A stretch of DNA of 64,000 bases from Fibrisoma limi BUZ 3 (lineage in GTDB: Bacteria > Bacteroidota > Bacteroidia > Cytophagales > Spirosomataceae). The stretch spans positions 1,432,777 through 1,496,776 of the forward strand of contig NZ_CAIT01000006.1 of assembly GCF_000296815.2 (NCBI RefSeq), written 5' to 3'. Below, one piece after another: positions 24,810 through 34,116 of this stretch; the first letter of the stretch is position 1, and each line of letters starts with the position of its first letter. The position numbers were made by a program, and so were the translations under genes. The notes below the pieces were generated by a model that was given only the letters and a program-made list of their open reading frames with translations, was not told where the DNA came from and searched no databases.

Positions 24810-26027
24810 TTACAGTCGCTCCACCTCAAACCGCAATTCCTCGGCCAGTTGTTTCAAGCGGTCGGTGTTGGGGGCGGGCAGCGGCAGTTGCTGGCTCACG
24901 AAGGCTTTCACCTCCCAGACTTCCAGCACATCTTTCAGGGCAATTTCGCGGCTGGGCACGCTGGCTTTGTCGGCGGTCAGCAGCAGGGTTCCTTTAACCT
25001 TCACCTGGCTGAATACCCGACGGCAACATACCTCCGGGCGGGCTCCCTGAATGAGGAGGACGTAGAGCCGTCCGTCGACAATATCGAACCAGTTGCGAAC
25101 AAACTGCCCCACCAGCAAGGCACCGGGGTAGGCAAAATCGGCATCCGCTTCAAAAGCGCGATACTGGCCTTCGGGCAAAGTCGGCAGGTGCATCATAGGC
25201 AGTTGACCGACAAAATCCGCTTGCTGGAACCGCTGCGTATAATCGCCAAACTGCGACAGCATCACGACCGGAATGTTTGCCTGGGCGTTCTGCGAGCCTG
25301 CACTGGGTCGAGACGTTACGTTCCCGTCGGATACGTTATTGAAACTTAATGAATCCGGCGCAGCATACGCGGGACGGGAAGTTGCCGGACTGGACGCGGG
25401 CGTACCAAAGAGCCGGTCGACGGGCGCATGACCGGGTGCATTGGCCTGCACACGACGAAACGTCATGGGCTGAGACAGCAACCGGATTCCCGTTGTCCGC
25501 CGGGGAGCGGGTGGCGTAAACGGAACGGTAGCGGGGGAAGGCTGCCGGTTTTCTGTCGGCCGGACGGGGGGCGTAATGACCGGAGGCACCAGGGGCGACG
25601 TAGTGCGTTCGGCCGAACGGTTTTCTTCCGGCCCCCGGTAATATTTGTTCAGCAGATTCGACAGCGGCTGCGGCTCAGGGCCCGGAACTGGCTCCGGCTG
25701 CGCGAACATATCGGACAGATCGGGATGGATACCGGCCTGCTCTGTCGATTTTTCGTAGCGGGGCTCCGACGACCGGGCAGGTTGACCGAGGGGGATGCTC
25801 AGGTTGGGCGTCTCGCGAAGTTTCCGTAAATCCTGCCGGGTCAGCAACTCAACCGTCGTGTTAAACGCCTTGGCAATAGCCTGCATGTTCTGCTGGTTCG
25901 GATTGGCGCGGGCTTCTTCGTAAGCCCCTAACAATGAGCGTTTGATGTTTATTTTCCTGGCAAACTGTTCCTGCGTTAACCCGTTGAGTTTGCGCAGGTA
26001 TCGGATATTTTCACTGACGAGCGACAT
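24810..26027 (-). CDS. XRE-family regulator with long Pro-rich linker and S24/LexA-like C-terminal domain
   Basis: 405 residues. The N-terminal helix-turn-helix (about 5-62) reads ENIRYLRKLNGLTQEQFARKINIKRSLLGAYEEARANP. A region of about 180 residues rich in Pro, Ser, Thr and Arg follows, without predicted structure. The C-terminal 140 residues (from MMHLPTLPEGQYRAFEADADF) resemble the LexA/S24 beta-fold (PGALLVGQFVRNWFDIVDGRLYVLL), but I see no Ser-Lys catalytic pair, so it is probably a non-cleaving oligomerisation or sensing domain. Divergent from an aldehyde dehydrogenase gene across 135 AT-rich bases, and may regulate it or itself. Confidence 0.85.
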   Translation of the reverse strand: MSLVSENIRYLRKLNGLTQEQFARKINIKRSLLGAYEEARANPNQQNMQAIAKAFNTTVELLTRQDLRKLRETPNLSIPLGQPARSSEPRYEKSTEQAGIHPDLSDMFAQPEPVPGPEPQPLSNLLNKYYRGPEENRSAERTTSPLVPPVITPPVRPTENRQPSPATVPFTPPAPRRTTGIRLLSQPMTFRRVQANAPGHAPVDRLFGTPASSPATSRPAYAAPDSLSFNNVSDGNVTSRPSAGSQNAQANIPVVMLSQFGDYTQRFQQADFVGQLPMMHLPTLPEGQYRAFEADADFAYPGALLVGQFVRNWFDIVDGRLYVLLIQGARPEVCCRRVFSQVKVKGTLLLTADKASVPSREIALKDVLEVWEVKAFVSQQLPLPAPNTDRLKQLAEELRFEVERL

Positions 26028-26162
26028 CCGGTCGGGGTTAATGTTAAATTTTAGCTAAGATATACGTTTCCGTTTTTAAATGCCAACCGTAACAAATAGA
26101 CCAGTTCAGTTGTATTTTTAATGTATTGATTTGCAGGAAACTCACTCCAGCCTACCGAACCT

Positions 26163-27593
26163 ATGACTACGCTGCTTACGGAAACCAATCTCCGCAATTC
26201 GCTTCAAATTACGTTTGACAAACAGCGACGACACGCTCGCCAGCAGGCCCTGACTAGCGCCGACCAGCGGATCGAGCGCATCCGACGAATTCAGCGCTGG
26301 ATTACCAACCACGAAGCCGATATCCAGAAGGCGATGTACGACGATTTCCGGAAGCCGGCGGCCGAGGTAACCCTGGCGGAACTGTATGCCGTAATCAGCG
26401 AGATCAGGCACACGGTCAAGCACCTGAAGCAGTGGATGAAACCGCAGCGTGTGCCCACGCCCGTTAGTCTGATTGGCACCAAAAGCCACATCCGGCACGA
26501 GCCAAAGGGCAACGTACTGATCCTGGCACCGTGGAATTATCCCTTCTCGCTGGTTGTCCGCCCGCTGGTGTCGGCCATCGCGGCCGGGAACGTCGTGATG
26601 CTGAAACCGTCGGAGATGACACCTCACACGGCCGCGTTGCTCAACCGAATGGTCGGCGACTTGTTTCCTGCCGAGGAAGTGGCTCTGGTTGAAGGTGACG
26701 CCGACGTAGCCCAGGCCCTGCTCGACCTGCCGTTCAACCACATCTTCTTTACGGGGAGCCCGGCCGTTGGGCGGATTGTGATGGCGGCTGCGGCTAAACA
26801 TCTGGCCTCAGTCACGCTCGAACTGGGCGGCAAATCGCCCGCTATCGTCGACGAAACGGCCGACCTCAATCAGGCGGCCGGGCAACTGGCGTGGGGCAAG
26901 TACATCAACAACGGCCAGACCTGCATCGCCCCAGACTACCTGCTCGTACAGGAGTCGGTCAAGGAGCCGTTCATGAACGCCTTCCAACAAGCCGTTGAGG
27001 CCATGTACCGCCCGAACGGACAACCCGTCGAAGCATCGGACAGCTACGCCCGGATCGTTAACCGCAGGCATTTTCAGCGCATCCGCGACCTGCTGGACGA
27101 AGCCATTCAGAAAGGCGCGACCGTTACGGTTGGCGGCCGGATGAACGAAGCCGACAATTTCATCGAGCCTACCGTAGTGGAGGGCGTATCGGATGACATG
27201 CGGATCATGCAGGAAGAGATATTCGGTCCGGTGCTGCCCGTGCTGACGTATGCGAATCTGGACGACGCGCTGCGCGTGGTCAATACCCGTGAAAAACCGC
27301 TGGCCCTGTACATGCACAGCCGCAACCGTCGGAATATTCAGTACGTACTGGACCAGACCTCGGCCGGCGATACGGTCATTAACGATACGATGCTCCAGTT
27401 CGGGAACGTGGAGTTACCGTTCGGGGGAGTCAACAACAGCGGCCTGGGCAAATCAAACGGATTCTTCAGCTTTCAGGAGTTTTCGAACCAGCGGGGCGTT
27501 ATGCAACGCGAGTTCGGAACAACCCGATTCCTGTACCCACCCTACACCGATAAGGTCAGGAAGCTGATCGGCTGGCTGACAAAATACGTGTAG
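26163..27593 (+). CDS. Aldehyde dehydrogenase, class 3-like
   Basis: 476 residues, lacking the longer N-terminal region of class 1/2 enzymes, as in class 3 fatty or aromatic aldehyde dehydrogenases. Motifs: LAPWNYPFSLVVRPLVSAIAAGNVVMLKPSE (cofactor and substrate floor), FTGSPAVGR, the general base Glu in LELGGKSP and the catalytic Cys near residue 254 in NNGQTCIAPDY. It oxidises aldehydes to acids with NAD(P). The gene stands alone, divergent from the XRE regulator, so aldehyde-stress control by that regulator is possible but unproven. Confidence 0.93.
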   Translation: MTTLLTETNLRNSLQITFDKQRRHARQQALTSADQRIERIRRIQRWITNHEADIQKAMYDDFRKPAAEVTLAELYAVISEIRHTVKHLKQWMKPQRVPTPVSLIGTKSHIRHEPKGNVLILAPWNYPFSLVVRPLVSAIAAGNVVMLKPSEMTPHTAALLNRMVGDLFPAEEVALVEGDADVAQALLDLPFNHIFFTGSPAVGRIVMAAAAKHLASVTLELGGKSPAIVDETADLNQAAGQLAWGKYINNGQTCIAPDYLLVQESVKEPFMNAFQQAVEAMYRPNGQPVEASDSYARIVNRRHFQRIRDLLDEAIQKGATVTVGGRMNEADNFIEPTVVEGVSDDMRIMQEEIFGPVLPVLTYANLDDALRVVNTREKPLALYMHSRNRRNIQYVLDQTSAGDTVINDTMLQFGNVELPFGGVNNSGLGKSNGFFSFQEFSNQRGVMQREFGTTRFLYPPYTDKVRKLIGWLTKYV

Positions 27594-27732
27594 TTCACCA
27601 CCATCGGCAGCAGGGGTTGATGAATTGATACGTTAGGTACGTTTGTAACGAGTATACGAACGGAGTATTGACGCTCTGCTCCCGGTGGTCAAGGCCTACT
27701 GGACCTACACACCGGAAGCAAAGCAGCGCCCA

Positions 27733-29898
27733 TCAGTCAATACGTAGTGAAACGCTTTTGCCAGTATAGACGCCCTGCGGTAAATCCACAATGAACAGGG
27801 TGGTGTTTTGCTCGGCATCGACCAGCGTACGGTAGTTTTCGCCTTTGACATTATACAGACCGGTCACCGACAGCACCATCCGGTTCAGCTTTCTGGACGG
27901 GTCGGCAACAGTCAGTTCCTTCAGTCGGCCGCCCTGCATTTTCAGCATGGCCATACCCTGACTGTCCAGACCGACTTTTATACCTTTCTCGATATCGACG
28001 GTTCCTGCTTTATAAAAAGCTACCTGCGTAACTCCCGACTGGCCATGTTTCACCCCCTGTAGTTCACGGGTATTGGCAAGTATCTCGATGGAGCGATTCG
28101 TGCCGGCGGTCTGGGCTAATTGCTCCTCCGACACAGCGGGTACGACAATGTACTGGTAGGAAGCGTCGACCGGTTTGCTGCCGTGGTCGAACCACAACGC
28201 AAACACGTCTTCTTTGACCAGCTCCTTACTGATGTTTTTCTGGTCGGTAATGTCCGACCAGCGGCCCGTTTCGGTCTGATTAGACAGGCCAACGGTGGCC
28301 AGTTGCGGGAAGATATAGCCTACCCTATCGTGGTGAACCCATTTCACTTTATCGAGGGTTCGGCTGCCTTTCGGTACAGGTTGGACCGTACCGTCCCGCA
28401 TCATGCGCACGTCACTCCGCATCAGCACCTGATTGACGGTGGTAACGACCGGCAACGCCTGCTTTGCCGTAATATCGGTGCCCAGACAAACATACTCTTT
28501 GTCAAAAAAGAACCACGCTTTCTTGGCTTCCACCCCATCGTGCGGGCTCTTGAAATCGAAGACAACAGCGCCTAATAAGCCGTCCGTTACCGCACCCACA
28601 AAATCCGTCAATCCTTCTTTCTGAATCTGGTCAGGCGCAGGCAGCTCGGGCTTCTGCATGATGGTTGTCCCCGAAATCTTTTGCCAGTTGTACACCGCCC
28701 AGATGTTGTGGTATTCGTCGCCTTTCAGCATTAAGTAGTTCGTACCGTCGGCGCGGTGGTGGGTCAGTTTACCCGGCCCGTTGTAGGGTTCTTCCATGTT
28801 GCGGTTACGGGTCGAAAACATCCGTACCGTAGTGTAGAAATTCGGGCGCTGGAACACAAAATGCTCGGTTTGCCAGAAGAATTTCGCGAAGGATGACGAC
28901 GGCTTAGCCTCTCCCTTACGCAGCCGGATAATTTCTTCCAGTTCGGCTTTGCGGTAGTCCGTACTGACCAGCACCCGTTCAATTTCGAGTGTGCTCTGCG
29001 GGTGGAAGGTAGCCTTGCCCGAAATACTGCGATTCTTGACGCTGATGTCCTCGTAGACGCCGTACACCATCTGTTTGTAGATACCGTCAAGGTAGTAGTC
29101 AACGAGTTGGTTTATCTTCTCTTTGGCAAAGGCGTATTTGGTACCGGCTACGTAGTACGACCAGTCGCCATAGGCATTGGCGTATTTTCCGTAACCATAA
29201 GACGAGGTGTTGTTGACCCGGTCGACCCGGTGGTGAAAGCTGTAATCGTGCTGTAGCCCCCGTTCGCCGGTCGCGAATTTCATCTCTCCTTCAATGATTT
29301 TAACAATCTTGTCGAACTCCTGATAATCATTCAGGGAGAGCAGGTTTTTGGCCAGAATCCCGGCAATCACGATGCGGTCACCGCTGGGTCGGGCACCCGA
29401 CGCGTTCATGTTGGCCCGGCCAATCATGGGCTGTGCTTTAGTCACAAGTTCCTTTGGCAACTCGTCGCCGATCACCAGCATCAGATTACCCAGGTTCGTG
29501 GGGGTTGTAATCTGATTGTCGTGCCAGTTGTCGCCCACAAAGTCATGCTTAACCCAGAATGCCAGCCCCCTGCTGATTGCGTCTTTTAGTGGCTTGTTTC
29601 GGTAGTATTTCGAGGTCTTGTTTTTGTAGGCTTTAGCCAGATACACCAGATCACGGGTGTGCCCGCCATGCGGAAAGCCAGCCGTTCGGCTCAAATCTTC
29701 GTAGTTGATCCCCCGAAAGCTGCCATCGTCGTTCATCCTGGCCATTATGCTCTCCACCTGGCTGTCGACAATTTTTCCGGCCATCAGGTCAGCCACAATA
29801 CGTTCTTTAATGAGCTTGAGATCGTTCTGGGCAAGGCAGCCGGAGACAAACAGGAGAGCAACCGACAGCGATAAGAGCCAACGATGAATGGATTTCAT
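27733..29898 (-). CDS. Polysaccharide lyase family 8-like lipoprotein
   Basis: 721 residues with a lipoprotein signal (LLSLSVALLFVSGC, lipobox VSGC at about 18-21). The alpha/alpha-toroid part has NWHDNQITTPTNLGNLMLVIGDELP (Asn of the active cleft), FHHRVDRVNNTSSYGYGKY with the candidate catalytic His and Tyr, and the central beta part has NMEEPYNGPG and YNWQKISGTT. These are hallmarks of PL8 lyases (hyaluronate, chondroitin AC, xanthan), which cleave uronic-acid polysaccharides by beta-elimination. It sits apart from the SusCD locus. Substrate cannot be assigned. Terminator-like hairpin lies upstream of its start, not after its end. Confidence 0.88.
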   Translation of the reverse strand: MKSIHRWLLSLSVALLFVSGCLAQNDLKLIKERIVADLMAGKIVDSQVESIMARMNDDGSFRGINYEDLSRTAGFPHGGHTRDLVYLAKAYKNKTSKYYRNKPLKDAISRGLAFWVKHDFVGDNWHDNQITTPTNLGNLMLVIGDELPKELVTKAQPMIGRANMNASGARPSGDRIVIAGILAKNLLSLNDYQEFDKIVKIIEGEMKFATGERGLQHDYSFHHRVDRVNNTSSYGYGKYANAYGDWSYYVAGTKYAFAKEKINQLVDYYLDGIYKQMVYGVYEDISVKNRSISGKATFHPQSTLEIERVLVSTDYRKAELEEIIRLRKGEAKPSSSFAKFFWQTEHFVFQRPNFYTTVRMFSTRNRNMEEPYNGPGKLTHHRADGTNYLMLKGDEYHNIWAVYNWQKISGTTIMQKPELPAPDQIQKEGLTDFVGAVTDGLLGAVVFDFKSPHDGVEAKKAWFFFDKEYVCLGTDITAKQALPVVTTVNQVLMRSDVRMMRDGTVQPVPKGSRTLDKVKWVHHDRVGYIFPQLATVGLSNQTETGRWSDITDQKNISKELVKEDVFALWFDHGSKPVDASYQYIVVPAVSEEQLAQTAGTNRSIEILANTRELQGVKHGQSGVTQVAFYKAGTVDIEKGIKVGLDSQGMAMLKMQGGRLKELTVADPSRKLNRMVLSVTGLYNVKGENYRTLVDAEQNTTLFIVDLPQGVYTGKSVSLRID

Positions 29899-29988
29899 GG
29901 AGAGTAAGGTAAATCTAGGGGTTAGTTACCGGCTAAAGCTGATTTGACGCGTTTTCTATCGGTTGCAGAGAGGTCAATAAAAACAAAA

Positions 29989-30005
29989 AGTGGCCTAAGC
30001 CACCT
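29989..30005 (-). terminator. Intrinsic terminator
   Basis: AGGTGGC-TTA-GCCACT type stem (GTGGC with GCCAC) followed on the minus strand by TTTTTGTTTTT. It lies about 125 bases past the stop of the TIM-barrel gene at 30129 and before the lyase gene, so the two are probably separate transcripts. Confidence 0.65.
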
Positions 30006-30128
30006 TTAGCGGGCCTGAATCCAGACCAACAAGCCGTATACGACTCTCATTCCAGAAAAGGCGTTGAACCACCATCTACCCCGAATGGTATCTGACCAAG
30101 CTCACTCAAGTGTGAGGGGTTGAGGTTT

Positions 30129-31001
30129 TTATACCTTGCTGATCATCCGGTCAAAAACAGCGCGCTGCGCCTTCATAGAGGCTACTTTATCGGGCGGGTT
30201 GGTATGGCATTCCAGCAGGACCCAGCCGGTATAATTCATGTTGACCAGATTGGTCAGTAGTTCGGTATACGGGTAGTCGGTCCGATCGAGTTCACGTACG
30301 TGGCAGGTGGCACCGAACCGGTCTTTGACCAGATTAAAATTATAGGCAAATCCTTTCCCGTTCAGGTCCTGGGGATTGCAGTTCCAGCAGATCGTAGCAT
30401 TCGGATGAGAAGCTATGTCCATAATCCGCTTCGTAATAGGCAGCTCCTGGGTTTCTTCGCCGTGTACTTCCAGCCTGATCTGCTGGCCGAGTTCAGCACC
30501 GTACCGGGCCAGTTCGTTCAGCGATTCGCCGATCTGGGTCAGCGTTTTCTCCACCGGAACTTCCTTATGCAAGGCGTTGGGCTTCACTTTCACGCCCGAC
30601 CCACCTACATCGGCGCTTAACCGGATAAATGCCTTTGTCCGCTCAATAGAGGCTTTAACCCGCTCCTGCTCAATAAAATCGAACTGCTGATTGGTACCGA
30701 AGCCCACCAGTTTAACGGGGCTGTCGGCAAATCGCTGTCTGACCTCCCGGCGTTGGGTCGCCGTCAGTTCAGGCGTTACGTTATGCGCATGATCTACCCG
30801 GAGTTCAACACCCTGCATACCGGTATCCGCACAATTTTTCAGCAGCGTGGGCAGGTCCCAGTCTTTGCCCCATAGGTACGTAACAAGTCCCAGTTTGATG
30901 GCTGACTTCTTCAGGCCTGGTTCAGCAGCAAATGTCGGCCCCGACAGGAAAGAAGCTCCGGTCAGCAGCGCCAGTTCCTTAAGAAATGTGTTCCTATCCA
31001 T
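30129..31001 (-). CDS. Sugar phosphate isomerase/epimerase-like TIM-barrel protein, exported
   Basis: 290 residues from the ATG at 31001, opening MDRNTFLKELALLTGASFLSGPTFAAEP, which is a signal peptide. A longer in-frame start at 31118 was rejected because it would translate through the upstream gene's terminator. The barrel has LGLVTYLWGKDWDLPTLLKNC, GVELRVDHAHNV, IRLEVHGEET (metal-site residues) and WVLLECHTNPP at the end. It resembles periplasmic isomerase-fold proteins found beside lyases and oxidoreductases in Bacteroidota; substrate unknown. Not close to the Tat-exported paralogue at 18347 beyond the fold. Confidence 0.85.
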   Translation of the reverse strand: MDRNTFLKELALLTGASFLSGPTFAAEPGLKKSAIKLGLVTYLWGKDWDLPTLLKNCADTGMQGVELRVDHAHNVTPELTATQRREVRQRFADSPVKLVGFGTNQQFDFIEQERVKASIERTKAFIRLSADVGGSGVKVKPNALHKEVPVEKTLTQIGESLNELARYGAELGQQIRLEVHGEETQELPITKRIMDIASHPNATICWNCNPQDLNGKGFAYNFNLVKDRFGATCHVRELDRTDYPYTELLTNLVNMNYTGWVLLECHTNPPDKVASMKAQRAVFDRMISKV

Positions 31002-31070
31002 AGCAACCATAGTGAGCAGACTGGGGAAGTGACGATGGCCGAAACCCTGAACACGTAGCGGCTTTACGTA

Positions 31071-31090
31071 AAAAGCCCCCTGGCGGGGTT
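31071..31090 (-). terminator. Short terminator hairpin after the DUF6624 gene
   Basis: CCCC-GCCA-GGGG followed by CTTTTTACG on the minus strand, 35 bases past the DUF6624 stop. It separates that gene from the TIM-barrel gene and supports the shorter start of the latter. Confidence 0.55.
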
Positions 31091-31124
31091 TACTACCTAT
31101 CGGGTAAAGCAACGCCAACGGTAG

Positions 31125-31736
31125 CTACGTAGAAAGCCACCCAACTTTTCGGCGCCACGTATCGTACTCATTCTGCGCTACCTGCCTCTCGGCTGCCGTT
31201 CGTTGTTTTTCCTGCTCGACCCGCATCTGAGCGGTTAGTTCCGTTAATCGCTCCTCGATGGTGTTCAGCCCCAATTGCTGACGACGTTGGTTCACCTGAT
31301 CGATCGAAGCGTCGAGCGCGTAAGGAACAAGCTGGCCCTGGTCATCGTCCACAAACTGAGTTCCGTACGACTGCGGGCGATTCTCGAACATAGCAATCCG
31401 GTCTGACAGAAAAGCTACGTTGACTGGGTCAATAGTCCCGGCTTTTTCGTGCTCTTTCATCAACGCCAGACAGCTTTTCATGAATGCAGGCAAGCTGATC
31501 GCATGCTGAACAATCAACCAGGCCGCCTGACTGGCCTCCTCGCCAACTTGCTCCTGTGTCGGCCAGCCAATTTCAGCGATTATCTCCTGAAGTCGTCGGG
31601 CGTTTTCGAGGTGGACTTTTTCCATCTCTGGATTATAGCCCCCGAACAAGTCGCCTTCGTCAATAAGCCGCTGTCTAACGTCAAGGTCGTGCTTACGGCA
31701 CGCGATTAACGTTTGGGCAATGTCAGGATACAGCAT
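31125..31736 (-). CDS. DUF6624 family protein
   Basis: 203 residues from the ATG at 31736. The conserved blocks of this uncharacterised family are easy to see: DVRQRLIDEG, IIAEIGWPTQEQVGEEASQAAWLIVQHA, FLSDRIAMFENRPQSYGTQF and VNQRRQQLGLNTIEERL. No signal peptide, so cytoplasmic. Mostly found scattered in Bacteroidota; function unknown. Flanked by minus-strand genes with no tight coupling. Confidence 0.85.
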   Translation of the reverse strand: MLYPDIAQTLIACRKHDLDVRQRLIDEGDLFGGYNPEMEKVHLENARRLQEIIAEIGWPTQEQVGEEASQAAWLIVQHAISLPAFMKSCLALMKEHEKAGTIDPVNVAFLSDRIAMFENRPQSYGTQFVDDDQGQLVPYALDASIDQVNQRRQQLGLNTIEERLTELTAQMRVEQEKQRTAAERQVAQNEYDTWRRKVGWLST

Positions 31737-31875
31737 CAAACCAGAAGTGAATAGATACGTTGACAGCGGAACGGCCTGACTACACGTGGAATTGGTCGCC
31801 GTGATTTAGCTCTTTATGACCGGTTCAACAAATGCCCCTGAGTGTTGATACCCTGGCCAGCAATACCTCCTGCTT

Positions 31876-32928
31876 TTACACATTTAGCGGGTTGGGTTGA
31901 GAACACTCCTTCACGACGGGCTTACTGTCGCAGATAAGCGCCCCCGCACTGAGCGGCAACAATGCACTTTCGAATCCAGAAGCCTGCGTGTTAGCAGTTG
32001 GTCTACCGCAGTCAGTGGACCTACTTAACTGATGATCCTTTCTCGAATCGACTACTGATGATGTATGCTCGCAACGATAACAAAGGCTTGCTGATTGGAT
32101 TACTAGGGCCACCGGAACAAGTGAAGTGGGTCTGACAAAATTTCTAAGCACCAGAAATAAGCCAACTAAAACTGCAGGTATACTTAAGATCTGGCCCATG
32201 TTGAAGCTCATACTATCTTCGAAACCAACCTGATTTTCTTTGAAGAATTCCCAGACGAACCTTAATCCAAATACCCAGACTAAAGATATGCCTAACATCA
32301 TCCCCGGTACTGATCGCTTTCGATATGTTTTCCAGTACCAGAACAGTAAAGCGAATACGATCAGGTACGATAAAGATTCGTACAACTGGGTTGGATGGCG
32401 GGGTACTTGGCTAAATTCATGGTCACGAACAAATATAAACGCCCAGGGTACGTCAGTAGGCTTACCAAAAATCTCGGAGTTCATCAGGTTGCCAAACCTG
32501 ATGAATGCTCCGGCAAGGGTAGCTGGAATACAAACGCGGTCAATGAGCCATAAAAACGTTTGACCAGTTGTCTTGCTGGATGCTCGTTGCGAATAAATCC
32601 ATAACCCAATAATTACACCAAGTACACCTCCATGACTGGCAAGGCCAGCAAAAGGAGGAGTTATTATGTGTAATGGGTTTTGGAGAAACATGCCAGGCTC
32701 GTAAAAAAGAAAATGCCCTAACCTTGCCCCTAATAGGGTTGAAATCACCAATGTCATCAACAACGGATCAAGATCAGCTTGTGGTTTTTTTTCTATTCGA
32801 AATATGTAGGTCATTATCTGGACGCCAATAAGAAAGCCCATTGCGAACAATAGACCATACCAGCGTACCGGCCAGGAACCAATGTGAAAAATTTCTGGAC
32901 TAACATCCCAAACAATATATAGACTCAT
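31876..32928 (-). CDS. lgt: Prolipoprotein diacylglyceryl transferase, AT-rich and with an odd C-terminal tail
   Basis: 350 residues; the family is usually 260-300. It transfers diacylglycerol from phosphatidylglycerol to the lipobox Cys of prolipoproteins in the inner membrane. Catalytic and signature regions are intact: VRWYGLLFAMGFLIG, ASHGGVLGV, RFGNLMNSEIFGKPTDVPWAFIF, PRHPTQLYESL, and about seven membrane helices. From about residue 265 on (after VLRNFVRPTS) roughly 85 residues with no family resemblance follow, containing several Cys and Ser. The core-coding DNA is clearly AT-richer than the neighbours, while the tail is not. This suggests an acquired or extra copy whose original stop was lost by a local rearrangement. 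Confidence 0.9.
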   Translation of the reverse strand: MSLYIVWDVSPEIFHIGSWPVRWYGLLFAMGFLIGVQIMTYIFRIEKKPQADLDPLLMTLVISTLLGARLGHFLFYEPGMFLQNPLHIITPPFAGLASHGGVLGVIIGLWIYSQRASSKTTGQTFLWLIDRVCIPATLAGAFIRFGNLMNSEIFGKPTDVPWAFIFVRDHEFSQVPRHPTQLYESLSYLIVFALLFWYWKTYRKRSVPGMMLGISLVWVFGLRFVWEFFKENQVGFEDSMSFNMGQILSIPAVLVGLFLVLRNFVRPTSLVPVALVIQSASLCYRCEHTSSVVDSRKDHQLSRSTDCGRPTANTQASGFESALLPLSAGALICDSKPVVKECSQPNPLNV

Positions 32929-33421
32929 CGCTCTTGCTTGACTACTATTTTGTTGTGCGTTATCTATGCTGAATGCAAATCCCGTAGCCTACCAAACCGG
33001 GGCGGTTGGTACAGTCTGTCGAAGTTCCCCCTCCTTTCGTTCCCATTTTATTGGTCACCTAACCCCCAGGGGTTGATGGTAGGTAAGCAAGATAAAACAA
33101 ACGAACGTACTCGATACCTTTACACACTTGACCTTGGTGTACCGCTTAACTACAAATAACTGATAGTCAAGCAACAAAGAACAAATTAATAGTTCTTCTG
33201 AGTTTGTTCACCCGCGAACTCGGTGGCGGTTGGGCTGTCCGCTTTACAAGTAGACAGGCCTAAATGCAACACTAGTTATTTGGCTCTCCCAACCCATATA
33301 GATAGGCTTCTCCGGCACCTAAAGTAACCAGATCTCTACTTCAGTTCCAACGTACTTGTTTCGTTTTTAGGGAACGCTAGTTTACCAGCTATGTAAACTG
33401 TTTAGTGGGCTATAAAACAAA
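32929..33421. other. Intergenic region upstream of lgt, nothing recognised
   Basis: About 490 bases between divergent directions. Short frames exist but none has a start context or protein-like composition. AT-rich near lgt. A 9-base inverted pair (CAAATAACT near 33152, AGTTATTTG near 33273) is too weak to interpret. Confidence 0.45.
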
Positions 33422-33442
33422 TCGGGCCGTTGATCGGCCCGA
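33422..33442 (-). terminator. Intrinsic terminator
   Basis: TCGGGCCG stem with CGGCCCGA and a short loop, followed on the minus strand by TTTGTTTTAT. It lies six bases past the stop of the small secreted protein gene at 33448. Confidence 0.75.
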
Positions 33443-33447
33443 CACAG

Positions 33448-33834
33448 TTACTTAAAATTGTACTCTATTCGCTTCACGTCGTACTTACCGGTCCGCTCGA
33501 ATCGGGACACGATTTCAGATTGCTTTTCTTCGGCCTCCTTTGCATCCGTATACGTTTTTAACTCGCTCATACAACCGCTGCCGGATGCGCAGACCTTGTT
33601 GACGTGACCGGCAAACAGCGCGGTTAATCGCTTCAGGTCACCTTCTCCGCCGGTCGTACTGTACAGATCCGTGTACAGCAGTTGCAGTCGTCTGGACGGT
33701 TGGCCCTTTGCGGGCTGCTCCATGGCACAACCAAAATAATAGTACGTCTGCCTGCGCCCGGCGTCCGGTGCCGTGGACAGGATAAAACTTGAACAGAGCA
33801 GGCCCACAACAAACAGGCTTAGTATCTTTTTCAT
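33448..33834 (-). CDS. Small secreted protein of unknown function
   Basis: 128 residues from the ATG at 33834. Signal peptide MKKILSLFVVGLLCSSFILSTA. The mature part has Cys in YYYFGCAMEQ, VCASGSGCMSEL, which may form disulphides, and a charged C-terminus (KTYTDAKEAEEKQSEIVSRFER). No family recognised. Single gene with its own terminator. Confidence 0.65.
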   Translation of the reverse strand: MKKILSLFVVGLLCSSFILSTAPDAGRRQTYYYFGCAMEQPAKGQPSRRLQLLYTDLYSTTGGEGDLKRLTALFAGHVNKVCASGSGCMSELKTYTDAKEAEEKQSEIVSRFERTGKYDVKRIEYNFK

Positions 33835-34116
33835 AGTCAATCTGTATCGAAGGTAGGTAGTTCTAAAACGGTTTTATTGGCTGGTATACGTTCCGGCACT
33901 GGCCAACGTTACCGGATCGTACAGAAATAATCGTACCAAACTCGCCGGACCGGAGTAACCTCCTGAGCCTTTCTACTCTCAGCTTCGCAGCCGGTCCGGC
34001 TAATCCTATTCAGGTCAACTATTTACAAATCTTTATGCCTTACGTACACTTTTTCGGCGAAAAATTGTTCAGTCAGAATAGAAACCCACGTTAACTAGTT
34101 AAGATTACCCGATTTC

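Noticed and set aside
27594-27732. Possible small RNA or gene between the aldehyde dehydrogenase and the lyase
   Set aside because: No promoter element, no strong fold and no coding frame were found in these 139 bases.
32938-33159. Small plus-strand frame upstream of lgt
   Set aside because: No signal, no coding composition, and the region is an AT-rich promoter area.
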